A stretch of DNA of 64,000 nucleotides from Anaeromyxobacter oryzae (GCF_023169945.1 NZ_AP025591.1:2130501-2194500); one strand, 5' to 3'. Positions 51,960 to 61,500 are shown, counted from the first letter of the stretch. Numbers and translations are program-made. The notes: generated by a model from the letters alone, not told the origin.

Positions 51960-53984
51960 TCAGCTCCAGAGATCGTGCATCCGCTTCCGGATCTCCGCGC
52001 TCACGCCCGACTCCACCGTGGGGAGCGCTTCGGCCCGAAGCGCCTCGGGCGCGGCGGCGCGCTCGTCGAACGCGGCGCGCACGGCCGGCGGGAGGAACCG
52101 CGTGAGCTGCGCGTAGCTGTGCTTGCCGCCCACGCCCGCCGGCCGGTCGTACCAGCGGAGCGGGAAGAGCACCGTGAGGTGATCGCGCGCGCGCGACAGC
52201 GCGACGTAGAAGAGGCGCAACTCCTCGTCGATCTCCTCGGGCCTGCCGGTGGCCAGGTCCGAAGGGATGTTGCCGTCGGCGGCGTGGATGACGTACGTCG
52301 CGTCGAACTCGAGCCCCTTCGCCGAGTGGATGGTGCTGAGGACGAGGTAGTCGTCGTCGAGCGACGGGGGTCCGGCGAGCTCCTGGGTGGACTGCGGGGG
52401 ATCGAGCGTCAACTCCGCGAGCATGGTCGAGCGATCCGTGAAGGCGGCCGCGGCATGCTCCAGCTGCTCGAGGTCGCGCAGGCGCGCGTCGGCGTGGTCG
52501 TACCGCGCCTCGCAGAGCGGCGCGTAGAAATCGCGGACGCGGTGCACCTGCACCGGCAGGGCAGGGCCGTGCGGGGCCGAGAGCTCCTCGCACATCGCGA
52601 CCAGTGCGGGCCAGCGCGGCGCCGCGGCCGCCGGAGGGCGCGCGGCGCGCCAGGGCGCGAACCCGCCGTGGGCCACCACGGGGTCGAGCAGCGCGCGAGC
52701 GATGTGCGGCCCGATCCCGGGGAGGAGCGAGAGGACGCGCGTGCCGGCCACGAGGTCGCGCGGGTTCTCCAGGAGGCGCAGGAACGCGAGGAGATCGCGG
52801 ACGTGGGCCGCCTCGAGGAATCGCAGCCCGCCGTACTTGCGGAAGGGGATCCCCCGCCGGCCGAGCTCGATCTCGAGCTGCGCGCTGTGGTGCGACGCGC
52901 GGAAGAGCACGGCCTGGCGCCGGAGGTCCATCCCCTGCTCGCGCCGGGCGAGCACGCGCTCGATGACGAGCTCGCTCTGCTGCTCCTCGTCGCGGCAGGT
53001 GACGAGCTCGGGCCGCTCCCCGCCCGGACGCGCGGACCACAGCTCCTTGGCGTGCCGCTCGCGCGCCTGCGCGATGACCCTGTTCGTCGCCTCGAGCAGC
53101 GTCGGCGTGCTGCGGAAGCTCTGCGTGAGGACGACCGACCGCGCACCGGGATAGCGCAGCGGGAAGTCGAGGATGTTGCGCACCGTCGCGGCGCGGAACG
53201 AGTAGATGGCCTGCGCGTCGTCGCCGACGACCGTCAGCCCGCGCCCGCTCGGGCGCAGGCGCTCGAGCAGATCCGCCTGCAGCGCATTCGTGTCCTGGTA
53301 CTCGTCCACCAGCACCGCGTCGAAGCGGCCGCGCACGATCGGCCCCGCGGCCGGATCGGCGAGCAAGCCATCGAGGAAGACGAGCAGGTCGTCGAAGTCG
53401 AGCACGTTCTGCTCGGCCTTGCGGTCGGTGTACGTCCGGAACAGGAGCTTCAGCCCGTCCTCGTGCTCCTTGCACCAGGGGAAGCCGCGATCGAGCAGGG
53501 TCCCGAGCGGCTCCCGGGCGTTCACGCACCGGCTGTAGATGTCCGCGCACGTCGCCTTGCGAGGGAAGCGCCGGTCCCCTCGGGCGAGGTCGAGCTCGGC
53601 GCGCAGGACGTCGAGCAGGTCCTCCGAGTCGGCGCGGTCGTGGATCGTGAAGCCTGGGTGGAGCCCGATGTGCTCGCCGTGGAGGCGCAGGAGCCGCGTC
53701 GCGACCGCGTGGAACGTGCCGCCCCACACGCGCCCCGAGGCGGCCCGCCCCCTGGCCCCGCCGTTCAGGAGCCCGTCCACCCGGCGCAGCAGCTCGGCCG
53801 CGGCGCGCCGGGCGAAGGTGACCAGCAGGATGCGCTCCGGCCGGACCCCGCGGTCGATGAGGTGGGCCACGCGGTGCGCGAGCGTGGTGGTCTTGCCGGT
53901 CCCGGCGCCCGCGACGATCAGCAGCGGCTCGTCGCCGTGCGCCGCGGCCTCGCGCTGCCGATCGTCGAGCGCATCGAGCTTCAC
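51960..53984 (-). CDS. UvrD/PcrA-type superfamily 1 DNA helicase
   Basis: This 674-residue protein has Walker A GAGTGKTT at 26-33, motif Ia (RILLVTFARRAAAELLRR), motif II DEYQD at 227-231, motif III VVGDDAQAIYSFR, motif IV LTQSFRSTPTLLEATN, motif V LSTIHSAKGLEFDATYVIHA and motif VI EELRLFYVALSRARDHL. It translocates 3' to 5' on single-stranded DNA in repair. It is shorter than UvrD (about 720) and lacks the C-terminal Tudor-like tail. It starts at GTG. Confidence 0.9.
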   Translation of the reverse strand: MKLDALDDRQREAAAHGDEPLLIVAGAGTGKTTTLAHRVAHLIDRGVRPERILLVTFARRAAAELLRRVDGLLNGGARGRAASGRVWGGTFHAVATRLLRLHGEHIGLHPGFTIHDRADSEDLLDVLRAELDLARGDRRFPRKATCADIYSRCVNAREPLGTLLDRGFPWCKEHEDGLKLLFRTYTDRKAEQNVLDFDDLLVFLDGLLADPAAGPIVRGRFDAVLVDEYQDTNALQADLLERLRPSGRGLTVVGDDAQAIYSFRAATVRNILDFPLRYPGARSVVLTQSFRSTPTLLEATNRVIAQARERHAKELWSARPGGERPELVTCRDEEQQSELVIERVLARREQGMDLRRQAVLFRASHHSAQLEIELGRRGIPFRKYGGLRFLEAAHVRDLLAFLRLLENPRDLVAGTRVLSLLPGIGPHIARALLDPVVAHGGFAPWRAARPPAAAAPRWPALVAMCEELSAPHGPALPVQVHRVRDFYAPLCEARYDHADARLRDLEQLEHAAAAFTDRSTMLAELTLDPPQSTQELAGPPSLDDDYLVLSTIHSAKGLEFDATYVIHAADGNIPSDLATGRPEEIDEELRLFYVALSRARDHLTVLFPLRWYDRPAGVGGKHSYAQLTRFLPPAVRAAFDERAAAPEALRAEALPTVESGVSAEIRKRMHDLWS

Positions 53985-54107
53985 GGCGTCGAACGATACT
54001 CCGGCGCGCGGCGCTGCTCAAGCGTTCAGCCCCGGCGTGAGCGCGTCGGCGATTGTCTCCCGGTTCGAGCGGCAACGAAGCTCGTCGAGCGGTAGGAGAG
54101 GCGGACC

Positions 54108-54701
54108 ATGCGCTCGGACATCGCGCCCGGAGGCGTCTTTCCCGACTACGAGCTGCCCGATCACACCGGCACGCCGCGCAGGCTCAGCGAGCTGCAGGGC
54201 GACGACCCGCTGATCCTCACGCTGGCGCGCGGCCATTACTGCCCTAAGGAACACCAGCAGCATCTGGAGCTCGCCGCGTTCTATCCGAAGATCGCGGTGG
54301 CATACACCCAGGTCGTGACGATCTCCACCGACGACCACCACACGATCCAGGAGTTCCGTGCGTCGGTCGGCGCCCAGTGGACGTTCCTCTCCGACCCTGA
54401 CCGAAGAGTCCAGAGGGACCTCGACATCCAGGAGTACACCGACCCGGAGCACGATCCGATGATCCCGCACACGCTCGTGCTCAAGCCGGGCCTCGTGATC
54501 CACCGCATCTACAACGGCTACTGGTTCTGGGGCCGCCCGTCGGTCATCGACCTGTGGCACGACCTGCGCGCCGTGACGAGCGAGATCCGTCCCGACTGGG
54601 ACCTGAGCACCCCTGGACTCCGCAAGGCGTGGGACGCGGGCGACCACTCGCCGTTTCACGGGTGGAACAAGCGGCCGGGTGAGAAGCCGTCCGTGCCTTG
54701 A
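54108..54701 (+). CDS. Peroxiredoxin-like redoxin, single cysteine
   Basis: This 197-residue thioredoxin-fold protein begins IAPGGVFPDYELPDHTGTPR. The redox site is ARGHYCPKEHQQH with Cys45 in the place of the peroxidatic cysteine of AhpC/TSA proteins. The usual PxxxTxxC pattern is altered (RGHYC instead of PxxxTxxC), so peroxidase activity is uncertain. The later segment TLVLKPGLVIHRIYNGYWFW is typical of a group of redoxin-domain proteins. GGAGAGGCGG precedes the ATG. Confidence 0.75.
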   Translation: MRSDIAPGGVFPDYELPDHTGTPRRLSELQGDDPLILTLARGHYCPKEHQQHLELAAFYPKIAVAYTQVVTISTDDHHTIQEFRASVGAQWTFLSDPDRRVQRDLDIQEYTDPEHDPMIPHTLVLKPGLVIHRIYNGYWFWGRPSVIDLWHDLRAVTSEIRPDWDLSTPGLRKAWDAGDHSPFHGWNKRPGEKPSVP

Positions 54702-54759
54702 CCACGGCGCCCATGCCTGCGAGCACCTCGACCTGCTCGTTTCAGTGTAGGTTCCTCGC

Positions 54760-55110
54760 GTGACCGACGCGAACCCGCCCGCCCCGCCCAGCCCGCCGTT
54801 CCCGAACATCCCCGTCGGAGCCCACGTCACGAGCCGTCACGCGCCGGAGTGGGGCAAGGGGATCGTCCTGGGCAAGGACGGCAAGCTCGCGCGCGTCCTC
54901 TTCGTGGCGCATCCCTCCAGGAAGCAGGTCGTCGTCCCGTCCGCCTCGCTCGTGGTCGAGCACGTCAGCACCTGGCCCGACCCTTCGAAGTCCGCGGCTG
55001 CCACCTCGAGCCCGGCGGCGAAGTCCTCGAAGGCGCCGCCCAAGAAGAAGCTCGACCCGCCCTAGCGGACGCGCGAGGAGGGCCTCGCGTTCTTCCTGAA
55101 GAGCCCCGTC
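54760..55110 (+). pseudogene. Truncated DUF3553-type gene (second copy)
   Basis: The first 100 codons parallel the gene at 4249-5187 almost residue for residue (VPVGAHVTSRHAPEWGKG, VLFVAHPSRKQVVVP, KKKLDPP). A TAG at 55063 then replaces the Glu codon of the full-length gene. Beyond it the homologous reading RTREEGLAFFLK continues for about 12 codons and ends near 55110, where unrelated sequence begins. TAGGTT lies six bases before the GTG start, as in the full copy. A 101-residue SH3-like domain protein could still be made. Confidence 0.75.
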
Positions 55111-55362
55111 CTCAGCCCACCGCCTTCTTCACGAGCGCGCCGATCCTCGCCTCTTCAGCGGCGGTCAACTCGAACGCGCTCTCGTCGCTCGCCCGCCAGC
55201 TGACCTGACGGCTCCCCGCGCGGCGGATGGCCGCGCGACGACATCGGCACCCGGATCCCCTGGCGGCGCCTGGCCCTCGGGACTACCTCTCCGCTTGCTG
55301 CCCCGCAGGTGAGGCGCTCGCCCGGGGTAGCGCGGGGACCTGCTTCTTCCTGGGGGACCGAT
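55111..55362. other. Gap with a possible minus-strand gene-end fossil
   Basis: On the minus strand, 55207 to the stop at 55112 reads VSWRASDESAFELTAAEEAR then IGALVKKAVG. It looks like the C-terminus of a small protein without a start. It abuts the breakpoint of the truncated DUF3553 gene. The remainder up to 55362 holds only the promoter region of the sugar operon. Confidence 0.3.
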
Positions 55363-56355
55363 ATGGCACGGGCCGTCACGCTGTTCACGGGCCAGTGGGC
55401 GGATCTTCCGTTCGAGACGCTCTGCCAGAAGGTGAAAGCGTTCGGGTACGACGGGGTGGAGATCGCCTGCTGGGGCGATCACCTGGACGTGCAGAAGGCG
55501 GCCACCGATCCCGTCTACGTGCAGCGCAAGAAGGCCGTGCTCGCCGAGCACGGGCTGTCCGTCTTCGCGCTCGGTGGGCACCTCGCCGGGCAGTGCGTGG
55601 GCGACCAGTGGGATCCGCGCCTCGACACCTTCGCGCCGGCCGACTGCAAGGGCCATCCCGAGAAGATCCGCGCCTGGGCCATCCAGGAGATGAAGTACAC
55701 GGCGCGCGCCGCCCGGGCGATGGGCTGCAAGGTGGTCACCGGCTTCATGGGCTCGCCGGTGTGGGGATACTGGTACTCGTTCCCGCCCACCCCGGAACGG
55801 ATGATCGACGACGCCTTCCGGGAGATCGTCCGCCTCTGGACGCCCATCCTCGACGAGTTCGACGCCTGCGGGGTGCGCTTCGCCCTCGAGGTCCACCCCA
55901 CCGAGATCGCGTTCGACTACTACACGGCGCGGCGCCTGCTCGAGGCGTTCGAGCACCGGCCGACCCTGGGCTTCAACCTCGACCCGAGCCACCTGCAGTG
56001 GCAGGGCGTGAAGCCGCACCTCTTCGCCCGCGACTTCGGGAAGAGGATCTTCCACGTGCACATGAAGGACACCGCGGTGACGCTCGACGGGCGCGCGGGG
56101 ATCCTGGGCTCGAACCTCGCCTTCGGCGACAGCCGGCGCGGCTGGAACTTCCGGTCCCTCGGCCACGGCGACGTGGACTTCGACGCCATCATCCGCGAGC
56201 TGAACGACGCGGGGTACACCGGGCCGCTCTCGGTCGAGTGGGAGGACGCCGGCATGGATCGCGAGGCGGGAGCCCGCGAGGCCCTGCAGTTCGTCCGCAG
56301 GGTGGACTTCGCGCCCTCGTCCCTCGCCTTCGATGCGTCGATGAAGAGCTCCTGA
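55363..56355 (+). CDS. Sugar phosphate isomerase/epimerase-like TIM-barrel protein
   Basis: This 330-residue protein belongs to the xylose isomerase-like TIM-barrel family. Probable metal ligands are the Glu in EVHPTEIAFDYY, Asp in FNLDPSHLQW, His in FHVHMKD and Glu in SVEWEDAG. The start FETLCQKVKAFGYDGVEIAC is typical of IolE/IolI-like and related enzymes. I use the ATG at 55363 after GGGGGACC. It is the first gene of an operon with a CUT2-type ABC transporter and a dehydrogenase. It probably converts an intermediate of the imported sugar or polyol. Confidence 0.85.
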   Translation: MARAVTLFTGQWADLPFETLCQKVKAFGYDGVEIACWGDHLDVQKAATDPVYVQRKKAVLAEHGLSVFALGGHLAGQCVGDQWDPRLDTFAPADCKGHPEKIRAWAIQEMKYTARAARAMGCKVVTGFMGSPVWGYWYSFPPTPERMIDDAFREIVRLWTPILDEFDACGVRFALEVHPTEIAFDYYTARRLLEAFEHRPTLGFNLDPSHLQWQGVKPHLFARDFGKRIFHVHMKDTAVTLDGRAGILGSNLAFGDSRRGWNFRSLGHGDVDFDAIIRELNDAGYTGPLSVEWEDAGMDREAGAREALQFVRRVDFAPSSLAFDASMKSS

Positions 56356-56403
56356 GGCGGCCCGATCCGGGCGCTCGGCCGCGCGGGAGGGGCCGGACTC
56401 CGC

Positions 56404-57909
56404 ATGGAAAACGCGCTCATTCGCATGCGAGCTCTGCGGAAGGAATTCGCCGGCCACCCGGTGCTCCGCGACGTCGACGCGGAGATCCACCGCGGCGAGA
56501 TCCTCGGCCTCATCGGGGAGAACGGGGCCGGGAAGTCGACCCTCGTGAAGATCCTGGCCGGCATCCACGAGCCGACCTCCGGAAAGCTGGAGCTCGAGGG
56601 GCGCGCGGTCTCGTTCAGGTCCCCCTCGGACGCGCGGCGCGCCGGGGTGAGCCTCGTGCCCCAGGAGTTCAACCTGGCCGCGGACCTGAGCGTGGAGGAG
56701 AACGTCTTCCTCGGCGCCGAGCTGCTCACGGGTCGCCGCACGCTCGATCGCACGCGCATGCGCGCCCGCACCCTGGAGCTCCTCTCCGAACTCGGCGCGA
56801 GCGCGGCGCCCGCCGACCGGATCGACGGCCTGAGCGCCGCGCAGAAGCAGCTCGTGGAGGTGTGCAAGGCCCTGGCGTTCGACGCCAGGCTCCTCATCCT
56901 GGACGAGCCGACGACCATGCTCACCCGGCGTGAGATCGATCGTCTCTTCACGCTGATGCGGGCGCTGAAGACGCGCGGGATGACGCTGGTCTACGTCTCG
57001 CACAAGCTCGCGGAGGTCATGACGATCTGCGATCGGGTCCTCATCCTCAGGGACGGGCAGCTCGTGCACGAGGCGCCCATCTCGGAGATCGGGCCGGCCG
57101 AGATGGCGCGCCGCATGGTCGGGCGGGAGCTCCGGGAGATCTACCCGCCGAAGCGGAAGGTCGAGGGCGGGCCGGTGCTGGAGGTCCGCGGCCTGACCTC
57201 GCCCGGGGCCTTCACGGACGTCTCCTTCACGGTGAGAGAGGGCGAGATCCTGGGCCTCGCGGGGCTCGTCGGCGCCGGACGGACCCAGACCGCCGAGGCG
57301 CTCATGGGGCTGCGCCCGTCCTCGGGGAGCGTGCGCGTCGGCGGGGCGGACGCCAGGGCGAGGCGCTCCGAGCAGGCGGTCCGGAACGGCCTGGGATACC
57401 TGTCGGAGGACCGGCAGGGATCGGGCGTGCTGGCGGGCTTCGGCATCGCCGAGAACGTCACCCTCGTGTCCATCCGGGACTACTGCAGCTTCCCCGGGGT
57501 CATCGACCGGGAGAAGGAGCACGAGCAGGCGCGGACCTGGCGCGAGCGGTTCCGCATCAAGGCACCCGACCTGGATGCGCCGCTCGAGTCGCTGTCCGGC
57601 GGGAACCAGCAGAAGGTGTCGCTGGCGAAGGCGCTCGATCCCCGGCCGCGCGTGCTGATCGTCGACGAGCCCACCCGCGGGGTCGACGTGGCCGCGAAGC
57701 AGGAGATCTACCGGTTCCTGTCCGAGCTCGCGGCGAAGGGAACCGCCGTCCTGCTCATCTCCAGCGAGCTCGAGGAGATCCTCGGCATGTGCGACCGAGT
57801 CATCGTCATGCGCGAGGGGCACATCGCCGGCGAGCTCGAGGGCGCCGCGGTGCGAGAGCACGAGATCATGTACCTGGCCACCGGGATCGAGACGGGTGCG
57901 AGCGCGTGA
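56404..57909 (+). CDS. Sugar ABC transporter ATPase, two-domain (RbsA/MglA type)
   Basis: This 501-residue protein has two ATPase domains. The first has Walker A GENGAGKST at 38-46, signature LSAAQKQLVEV and Walker B LLILDEPT. The second has the variant Walker A GLVGAGRTQ, signature LSGGNQQKVSLAK and Walker B VLIVDEPTRGVDV. This double layout defines CUT2-class sugar importers. The stop overlaps the GTG of the permease gene, so the two are made together. Confidence 0.93.
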   Translation: MENALIRMRALRKEFAGHPVLRDVDAEIHRGEILGLIGENGAGKSTLVKILAGIHEPTSGKLELEGRAVSFRSPSDARRAGVSLVPQEFNLAADLSVEENVFLGAELLTGRRTLDRTRMRARTLELLSELGASAAPADRIDGLSAAQKQLVEVCKALAFDARLLILDEPTTMLTRREIDRLFTLMRALKTRGMTLVYVSHKLAEVMTICDRVLILRDGQLVHEAPISEIGPAEMARRMVGRELREIYPPKRKVEGGPVLEVRGLTSPGAFTDVSFTVREGEILGLAGLVGAGRTQTAEALMGLRPSSGSVRVGGADARARRSEQAVRNGLGYLSEDRQGSGVLAGFGIAENVTLVSIRDYCSFPGVIDREKEHEQARTWRERFRIKAPDLDAPLESLSGGNQQKVSLAKALDPRPRVLIVDEPTRGVDVAAKQEIYRFLSELAAKGTAVLLISSELEEILGMCDRVIVMREGHIAGELEGAAVREHEIMYLATGIETGASA

Positions 57910-58874
57910 ACGCCGTCCTCCAGGGATTCCGCCGCATCGAGAAGGAACGCTACGCGGCCTTCGCCGCGCTCGCGATCCTCAGCATCCTCTCCGCGATCCT
58001 GAGCCCGTTCTTCCTGCAGCCGCAGAACCTGCTCAACATCGTCAGGCAGGTCTCGTACACGGGGATCATCGCGCTCGGGATGACGTTCGTCATCGTGTCG
58101 GGCGGCATCGACCTCTCCGTGGGGTCCATGGCCGCCTTCGTCGGCTCCCTGGCCGTCATCACGCTCAACGCCTCGGTGAACGCGGGGCTCCCGGAGTGGG
58201 TCGCGGTCGCGGCGGCGGTGGTCTGCGCCGTCCTGGTCGGGGTCGCCTGCGGCCTCGCGAACGGGGTCCTCGTGACGAAGGGCCGCATCGCGCCGTTCAT
58301 CGTCACGCTGGGCACCATGGCCCTCTTCCGCTCCCTCTCCCTGTACATGGGGAACGCGGGCGAGTTCCGATCGGAGTCCATGGTCTTCGGCGAGCTGGGA
58401 TCGTCCGCGCCGCTGGGCGTGCCGCTCCCCGCCTTCATCCTGATCGGCCTCGCCGGCGCGCTCTCCTTCGTCTTCACCCGGACCCGGTACGGGCGCTACG
58501 TGCGCGCCGTGGGATCGAACGCGCGGGTCGCGCGCTACTCGGCCATCGACGTCGACACGACGCGCCTTTTGGCCTACGCGCTCGTCGGCCTCATGGTCGG
58601 CGTCTCGGCGGTGCTGATCGCGATGCGCTTCAACTCGGTCGGCTCCTCCACGGTCGGCATCAACTACGAGCTGGACGCGATCGCCGCCGTCATCATCGGC
58701 GGCACCTCCATGGCCGGCGGGCGGGGCACGGTGTGGGGGACGGTCGTCGGCGCCATCACCCTCGGTGTCATCAACAACATGCTCAACATGGTGGGGATCT
58801 CTCCGTACCTGCAGGGGACGGTGAAGGGCCTCGTGATCATCGGGGCGGTGTTCATACAGCGGCAGCGGCAATAG
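57906..58874 (+). CDS. Sugar ABC transporter permease (RbsC type)
   Basis: This 322-residue protein has about nine or ten transmembrane helices. Family motifs include NLLNIVRQVSYTGIIALGMT then FVIVSGGIDLSVGSMAAF, GLANGVLVTKGRIAPFIVTL and the cytoplasmic EAA-like AVGSNARVARYSAIDV. AAVIIGGTSMAGGRGTVWGT is near the end. It starts at GTG overlapping the ATPase stop. It forms the membrane channel of the importer with the upstream ATPase and the downstream binding protein. Confidence 0.92.
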   Translation: MNAVLQGFRRIEKERYAAFAALAILSILSAILSPFFLQPQNLLNIVRQVSYTGIIALGMTFVIVSGGIDLSVGSMAAFVGSLAVITLNASVNAGLPEWVAVAAAVVCAVLVGVACGLANGVLVTKGRIAPFIVTLGTMALFRSLSLYMGNAGEFRSESMVFGELGSSAPLGVPLPAFILIGLAGALSFVFTRTRYGRYVRAVGSNARVARYSAIDVDTTRLLAYALVGLMVGVSAVLIAMRFNSVGSSTVGINYELDAIAAVIIGGTSMAGGRGTVWGTVVGAITLGVINNMLNMVGISPYLQGTVKGLVIIGAVFIQRQRQ

Positions 58875-58954
58875 GGAGCGGGCGCGTCGAGCTAGAAGGC
58901 GTCGCGACAACAAAGGCGCCGGCCGATCGGGGCGGCGCCACCATGGAGGCCACG

Positions 58955-59932
58955 ATGAAGAAGCTGCTGATGGCGTTGTGCATCGCGTTGCTCGCGGTGA
59001 CGGGGAGCCGGGCGTCCGCCCAGGACGCCACGACGAAGAAGATCAAGATCGGCGTCACCATGCCCACGGCCGACCACGGCTGGATGGGCGGCTCCAACTG
59101 GTGGGCGAAGAAGGCGATGGATGACTGGAGGAAGAAGGATCCGAACGTCGACTTCGTCTTCAAGACCTCGGGCGACGTGACCAAGCAGGTCGCGGACATC
59201 GAGGACATGCTGGTCCAGGGCGTCGACGGGCTCGTGGTCTTCCCCTTCGAGTCCGCCCCGCTCACGCCGGTGGTCGAGAAGGCCTTCAAGAAGGGCGTCT
59301 ACGTCGTCGTGCTGGATCGCGGCGTCACCAAGCCCGTGTACGACGTCTACCTCTCCAACGACGACGAGTCCTACGCGCGCCAGGCGATGGAGTGGATCTG
59401 CAAGGAGCTGAACTACAAGGGCAACGTCGTCCTCATCGAAGGGGTCCCGAGTGTGATCAGCGACCTGCGCACCAGGACCGCCAAGCAGATCGCCGCCAGG
59501 TACCCCGGCATCAAGATCCTCGACTCGCAGCCCGGGTACTGGAACAAGGAGAAGGCGCTCGCGGTGATGGAGAACTACCTGGCCAAGTACAAGTCGATCG
59601 ACGCGGTGTACACGGCGGACGACGACATGCTGGAGGGCGCGCTCCAGGCGTACAAGGAGTCCGGCCGCAAGGACATCAAGATCATGTTCGGCGGCGCCGC
59701 GAAGAAGGAGATCGTGAAGCGCATCATGGACGGCGACCCCCTGGTCCGCGCCGACGCCACCTACCCGCCGGACGTCGTCGCCTCGGGCGTCTCGCTCGCC
59801 GTCGTCGGCCTGCGCCAGCGCGTGTTCGAGGGCTTCTACCAGAAGAAGCTCCCGCTCCGGATCATCCTGGGGAGCGAGCTCATCACCCGCGCCAACGCCA
59901 AGAGCTACTACGTGCCGGAGGCGGTGTTCTAG
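58955..59932 (+). CDS. Periplasmic sugar-binding protein of the ABC importer
   Basis: This 325-residue protein has a signal peptide (MKKLLMALCIALLAVTGSRA, then SAQ). The mature part is a type-I periplasmic-binding fold: KIKIGVTMPTADHGWMGGSN, VDGLVVFPFESAPL, YVVVLDRGVTKPVYDVYLSN and YTADDDMLEGALQAYKESG. ATG 58955 follows GGAGG with five-base spacing. The ligand-contacting residues suggest a sugar or cyclitol, but which one cannot be said. It is the fourth gene of the operon. Confidence 0.9.
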   Translation: MKKLLMALCIALLAVTGSRASAQDATTKKIKIGVTMPTADHGWMGGSNWWAKKAMDDWRKKDPNVDFVFKTSGDVTKQVADIEDMLVQGVDGLVVFPFESAPLTPVVEKAFKKGVYVVVLDRGVTKPVYDVYLSNDDESYARQAMEWICKELNYKGNVVLIEGVPSVISDLRTRTAKQIAARYPGIKILDSQPGYWNKEKALAVMENYLAKYKSIDAVYTADDDMLEGALQAYKESGRKDIKIMFGGAAKKEIVKRIMDGDPLVRADATYPPDVVASGVSLAVVGLRQRVFEGFYQKKLPLRIILGSELITRANAKSYYVPEAVF

Positions 59933-59948
59933 GCGACAGGAGGCTCGT

Positions 59949-61106
59949 ATGCGCCCAGGAGCCAGCCCGACCGCGTGCATCGTCGGCGCCGGTTTCGTCG
60001 GACCGGCGCACGTCGAGGCGCTGCGCCGGAACGGCGTCGAGGTGCGCGCCCTCGTGGGCGCCGACGAGGAGCGGGCGCAGAGGAGCGCGGCGGAGCTCGG
60101 CATCCCGCGCGCCTATGGCTCCCTTGGGGCCGCGCTCGATGCGTCGGGGGCGGACGTGTACCACCTGGCCGTCCCCAACGCGCTCCACGCCCCGTTCGCG
60201 CGCGAGGTGATGGCGGCGGGGCGCCACGTCGTCTGCGAGAAGCCGCTCGCGCTCACGAGCTCGGAATCGGCCGAGCTCGTCGAGCTGGAGAAGAAGGCGG
60301 GCGTCGTGGCGGCGGTGGCGTACAACCTCCGCTTCTATCCCTTGGTCTGCGAGGCGCGCGAACGCATCCGCGCAGGCGCGCTCGGGAAGGTCCACGCCGT
60401 CCACGGCTCGTACTTGCAGGACTGGCTCCTCCACGACACCGACTGGAACTGGCGGCTGGATCCAGCGCAGGGCGGCGCCCTGCGGGTGGTGGCGGACATC
60501 GGGACGCACTGGCTGGACCTGGTTTCCTGGACGACCGGATCGAAGGTGTCTCGCGTGCTCGCCGACTTCTCCACGGTCCACCCGACGCGGCGCCGGCCCA
60601 GGGGCGAGGTGCTGACCTTCTCCGGGGGCGCAGCTCCCGTCGAGCGCGAGAACGTCGCCGTGTCGACCGAGGACCAGGCGGCCATCCTGCTCCGCCTCGA
60701 GAACGGGGCCCTCGGCTCGGTGGTCGTCTCCCAGGTGAGCGCCGGACGGAAGAACGCGCTCTCCTTCCAGGTGGACGGGGGAACGGGCTCACTGGCCTGG
60801 AGCTCCGAGGAGCCGAACCACCTCTGGCTCGGGCACCGCGAGCGGCCGAACGAGATCCTGGAGAAGGACCCGTCCCTCCTCTCCGCCGCGGCGCGGGCGC
60901 GGACCGCGTACCCCGGAGGACACCAGGAAGGCTACCCCGACACGTTTCGCCAGCTGTTCTCGAGCGTGTACGCGTACGTCGCTGGGGGCGACTTCGCTGC
61001 TCCCCGGGATTTCCCGACCTTCGCGGATGGGCACCGGGAGATGCTCCTTTGCAACGCTCTCCTGGAGAGCTCCCGGACCGGACGCTGGGTCGAGCTTCCG
61101 GGGTGA
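59949..61106 (+). CDS. Gfo/Idh/MocA-family oxidoreductase
   Basis: This 385-residue NAD(P)-dependent dehydrogenase of sugars or cyclitols has the Rossmann motif CIVGAGFVGPAHVEALRRNG, the family signature HVVCEKPLALTSSESAEL (catalytic-site Lys), and GGALRVVADIGTHWLDLVSW with the active-site Asp and His. It starts 16 bases after the binding-protein stop with AGGAGG. Together with the TIM-barrel enzyme it suggests oxidation and isomerisation of the imported substrate, as in inositol or related pathways. Confidence 0.9.
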   Translation: MRPGASPTACIVGAGFVGPAHVEALRRNGVEVRALVGADEERAQRSAAELGIPRAYGSLGAALDASGADVYHLAVPNALHAPFAREVMAAGRHVVCEKPLALTSSESAELVELEKKAGVVAAVAYNLRFYPLVCEARERIRAGALGKVHAVHGSYLQDWLLHDTDWNWRLDPAQGGALRVVADIGTHWLDLVSWTTGSKVSRVLADFSTVHPTRRRPRGEVLTFSGGAAPVERENVAVSTEDQAAILLRLENGALGSVVVSQVSAGRKNALSFQVDGGTGSLAWSSEEPNHLWLGHRERPNEILEKDPSLLSAAARARTAYPGGHQEGYPDTFRQLFSSVYAYVAGGDFAAPRDFPTFADGHREMLLCNALLESSRTGRWVELPG

Positions 61107-61425
61107 GGTCGGGGCGCCCGAAGGCTGTGGGCAGCGCACAGAACCGCACGAGACCGCGTCCGACCTCGACCTGACGGGCACTCGTCCGAGACGCCACGCC
61201 CGCCGTCGCGGAACTCAGCATCCGTTGCGATCCTCTTCAGCGGAGCCGGCGCGCTCCACCGTGCGCCACACCGCGCGCTCCTCGTAACTCTGCGAAACCA
61301 AGCCGGATCCGTGCGGCGCGCCCTGCCCTGCTCGGCTGGCCCATCGCTTGCGATGCATGGGAACCAGGTAGCGAGCGAAGCAGAGCAGCAGGAACACCCG
61401 GAGCAGCAACGAAAAGGAGCACGCC
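61107..61425. other. 319-bp intergenic region with a sigma-54-type promoter
   Basis: Between the dehydrogenase gene and the 24-aa peptide. It contains the -24/-12 element listed separately and the ribosome site AAAGGAG (61413-61419). No other gene was seen. Confidence 0.5.
61337..61351 (+). promoter_or_regulatory. Sigma-54 promoter (-24/-12)
   Basis: TGGCCCATCGCTTGC matches TGGCAC-N5-TTGC with the invariant GG and GC at the required ten-base separation. It lies 75-90 bases upstream of the peptide start at 61426. Transcription would begin near 61363. Confidence 0.65.
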
Positions 61426-61500
61426 ATGATGTTCGCCTTCGCGCTGGCCCTGATCGGCATCGTCGTCCTCAAGACCCTCGAAGTCGCGGCGAACGCGTAG
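61426..61500 (+). CDS. 24-aa single-helix membrane peptide
   Basis: The frame ATG 61426 to TAG 61500 encodes MMFAFALALIGIVVLKTLEV plus four residues, one transmembrane helix. AAAGGAG precedes it at proper spacing. It lies downstream of a sigma-54-type promoter and 44 bases before the GcvH-like gene, which also starts with a membrane helix. Such peptides often stabilise small membrane complexes. It is not KdpF, since no kdp genes follow. Confidence 0.65.
   Translation: MMFAFALALIGIVVLKTLEVAANA

Noticed and set aside
59949..61174. Overlapping 399-codon frame at 59975-61174
   Set aside because: Shadow of the Gfo/Idh/MocA gene, whose Rossmann and EKP motifs are in the frame starting at 59949.
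61426..61500. KdpF, the small potassium-ATPase subunit
   Set aside because: Length and one helix fit, but no kdpA, kdpB or kdpC follows. The next gene is a GcvH-like protein.
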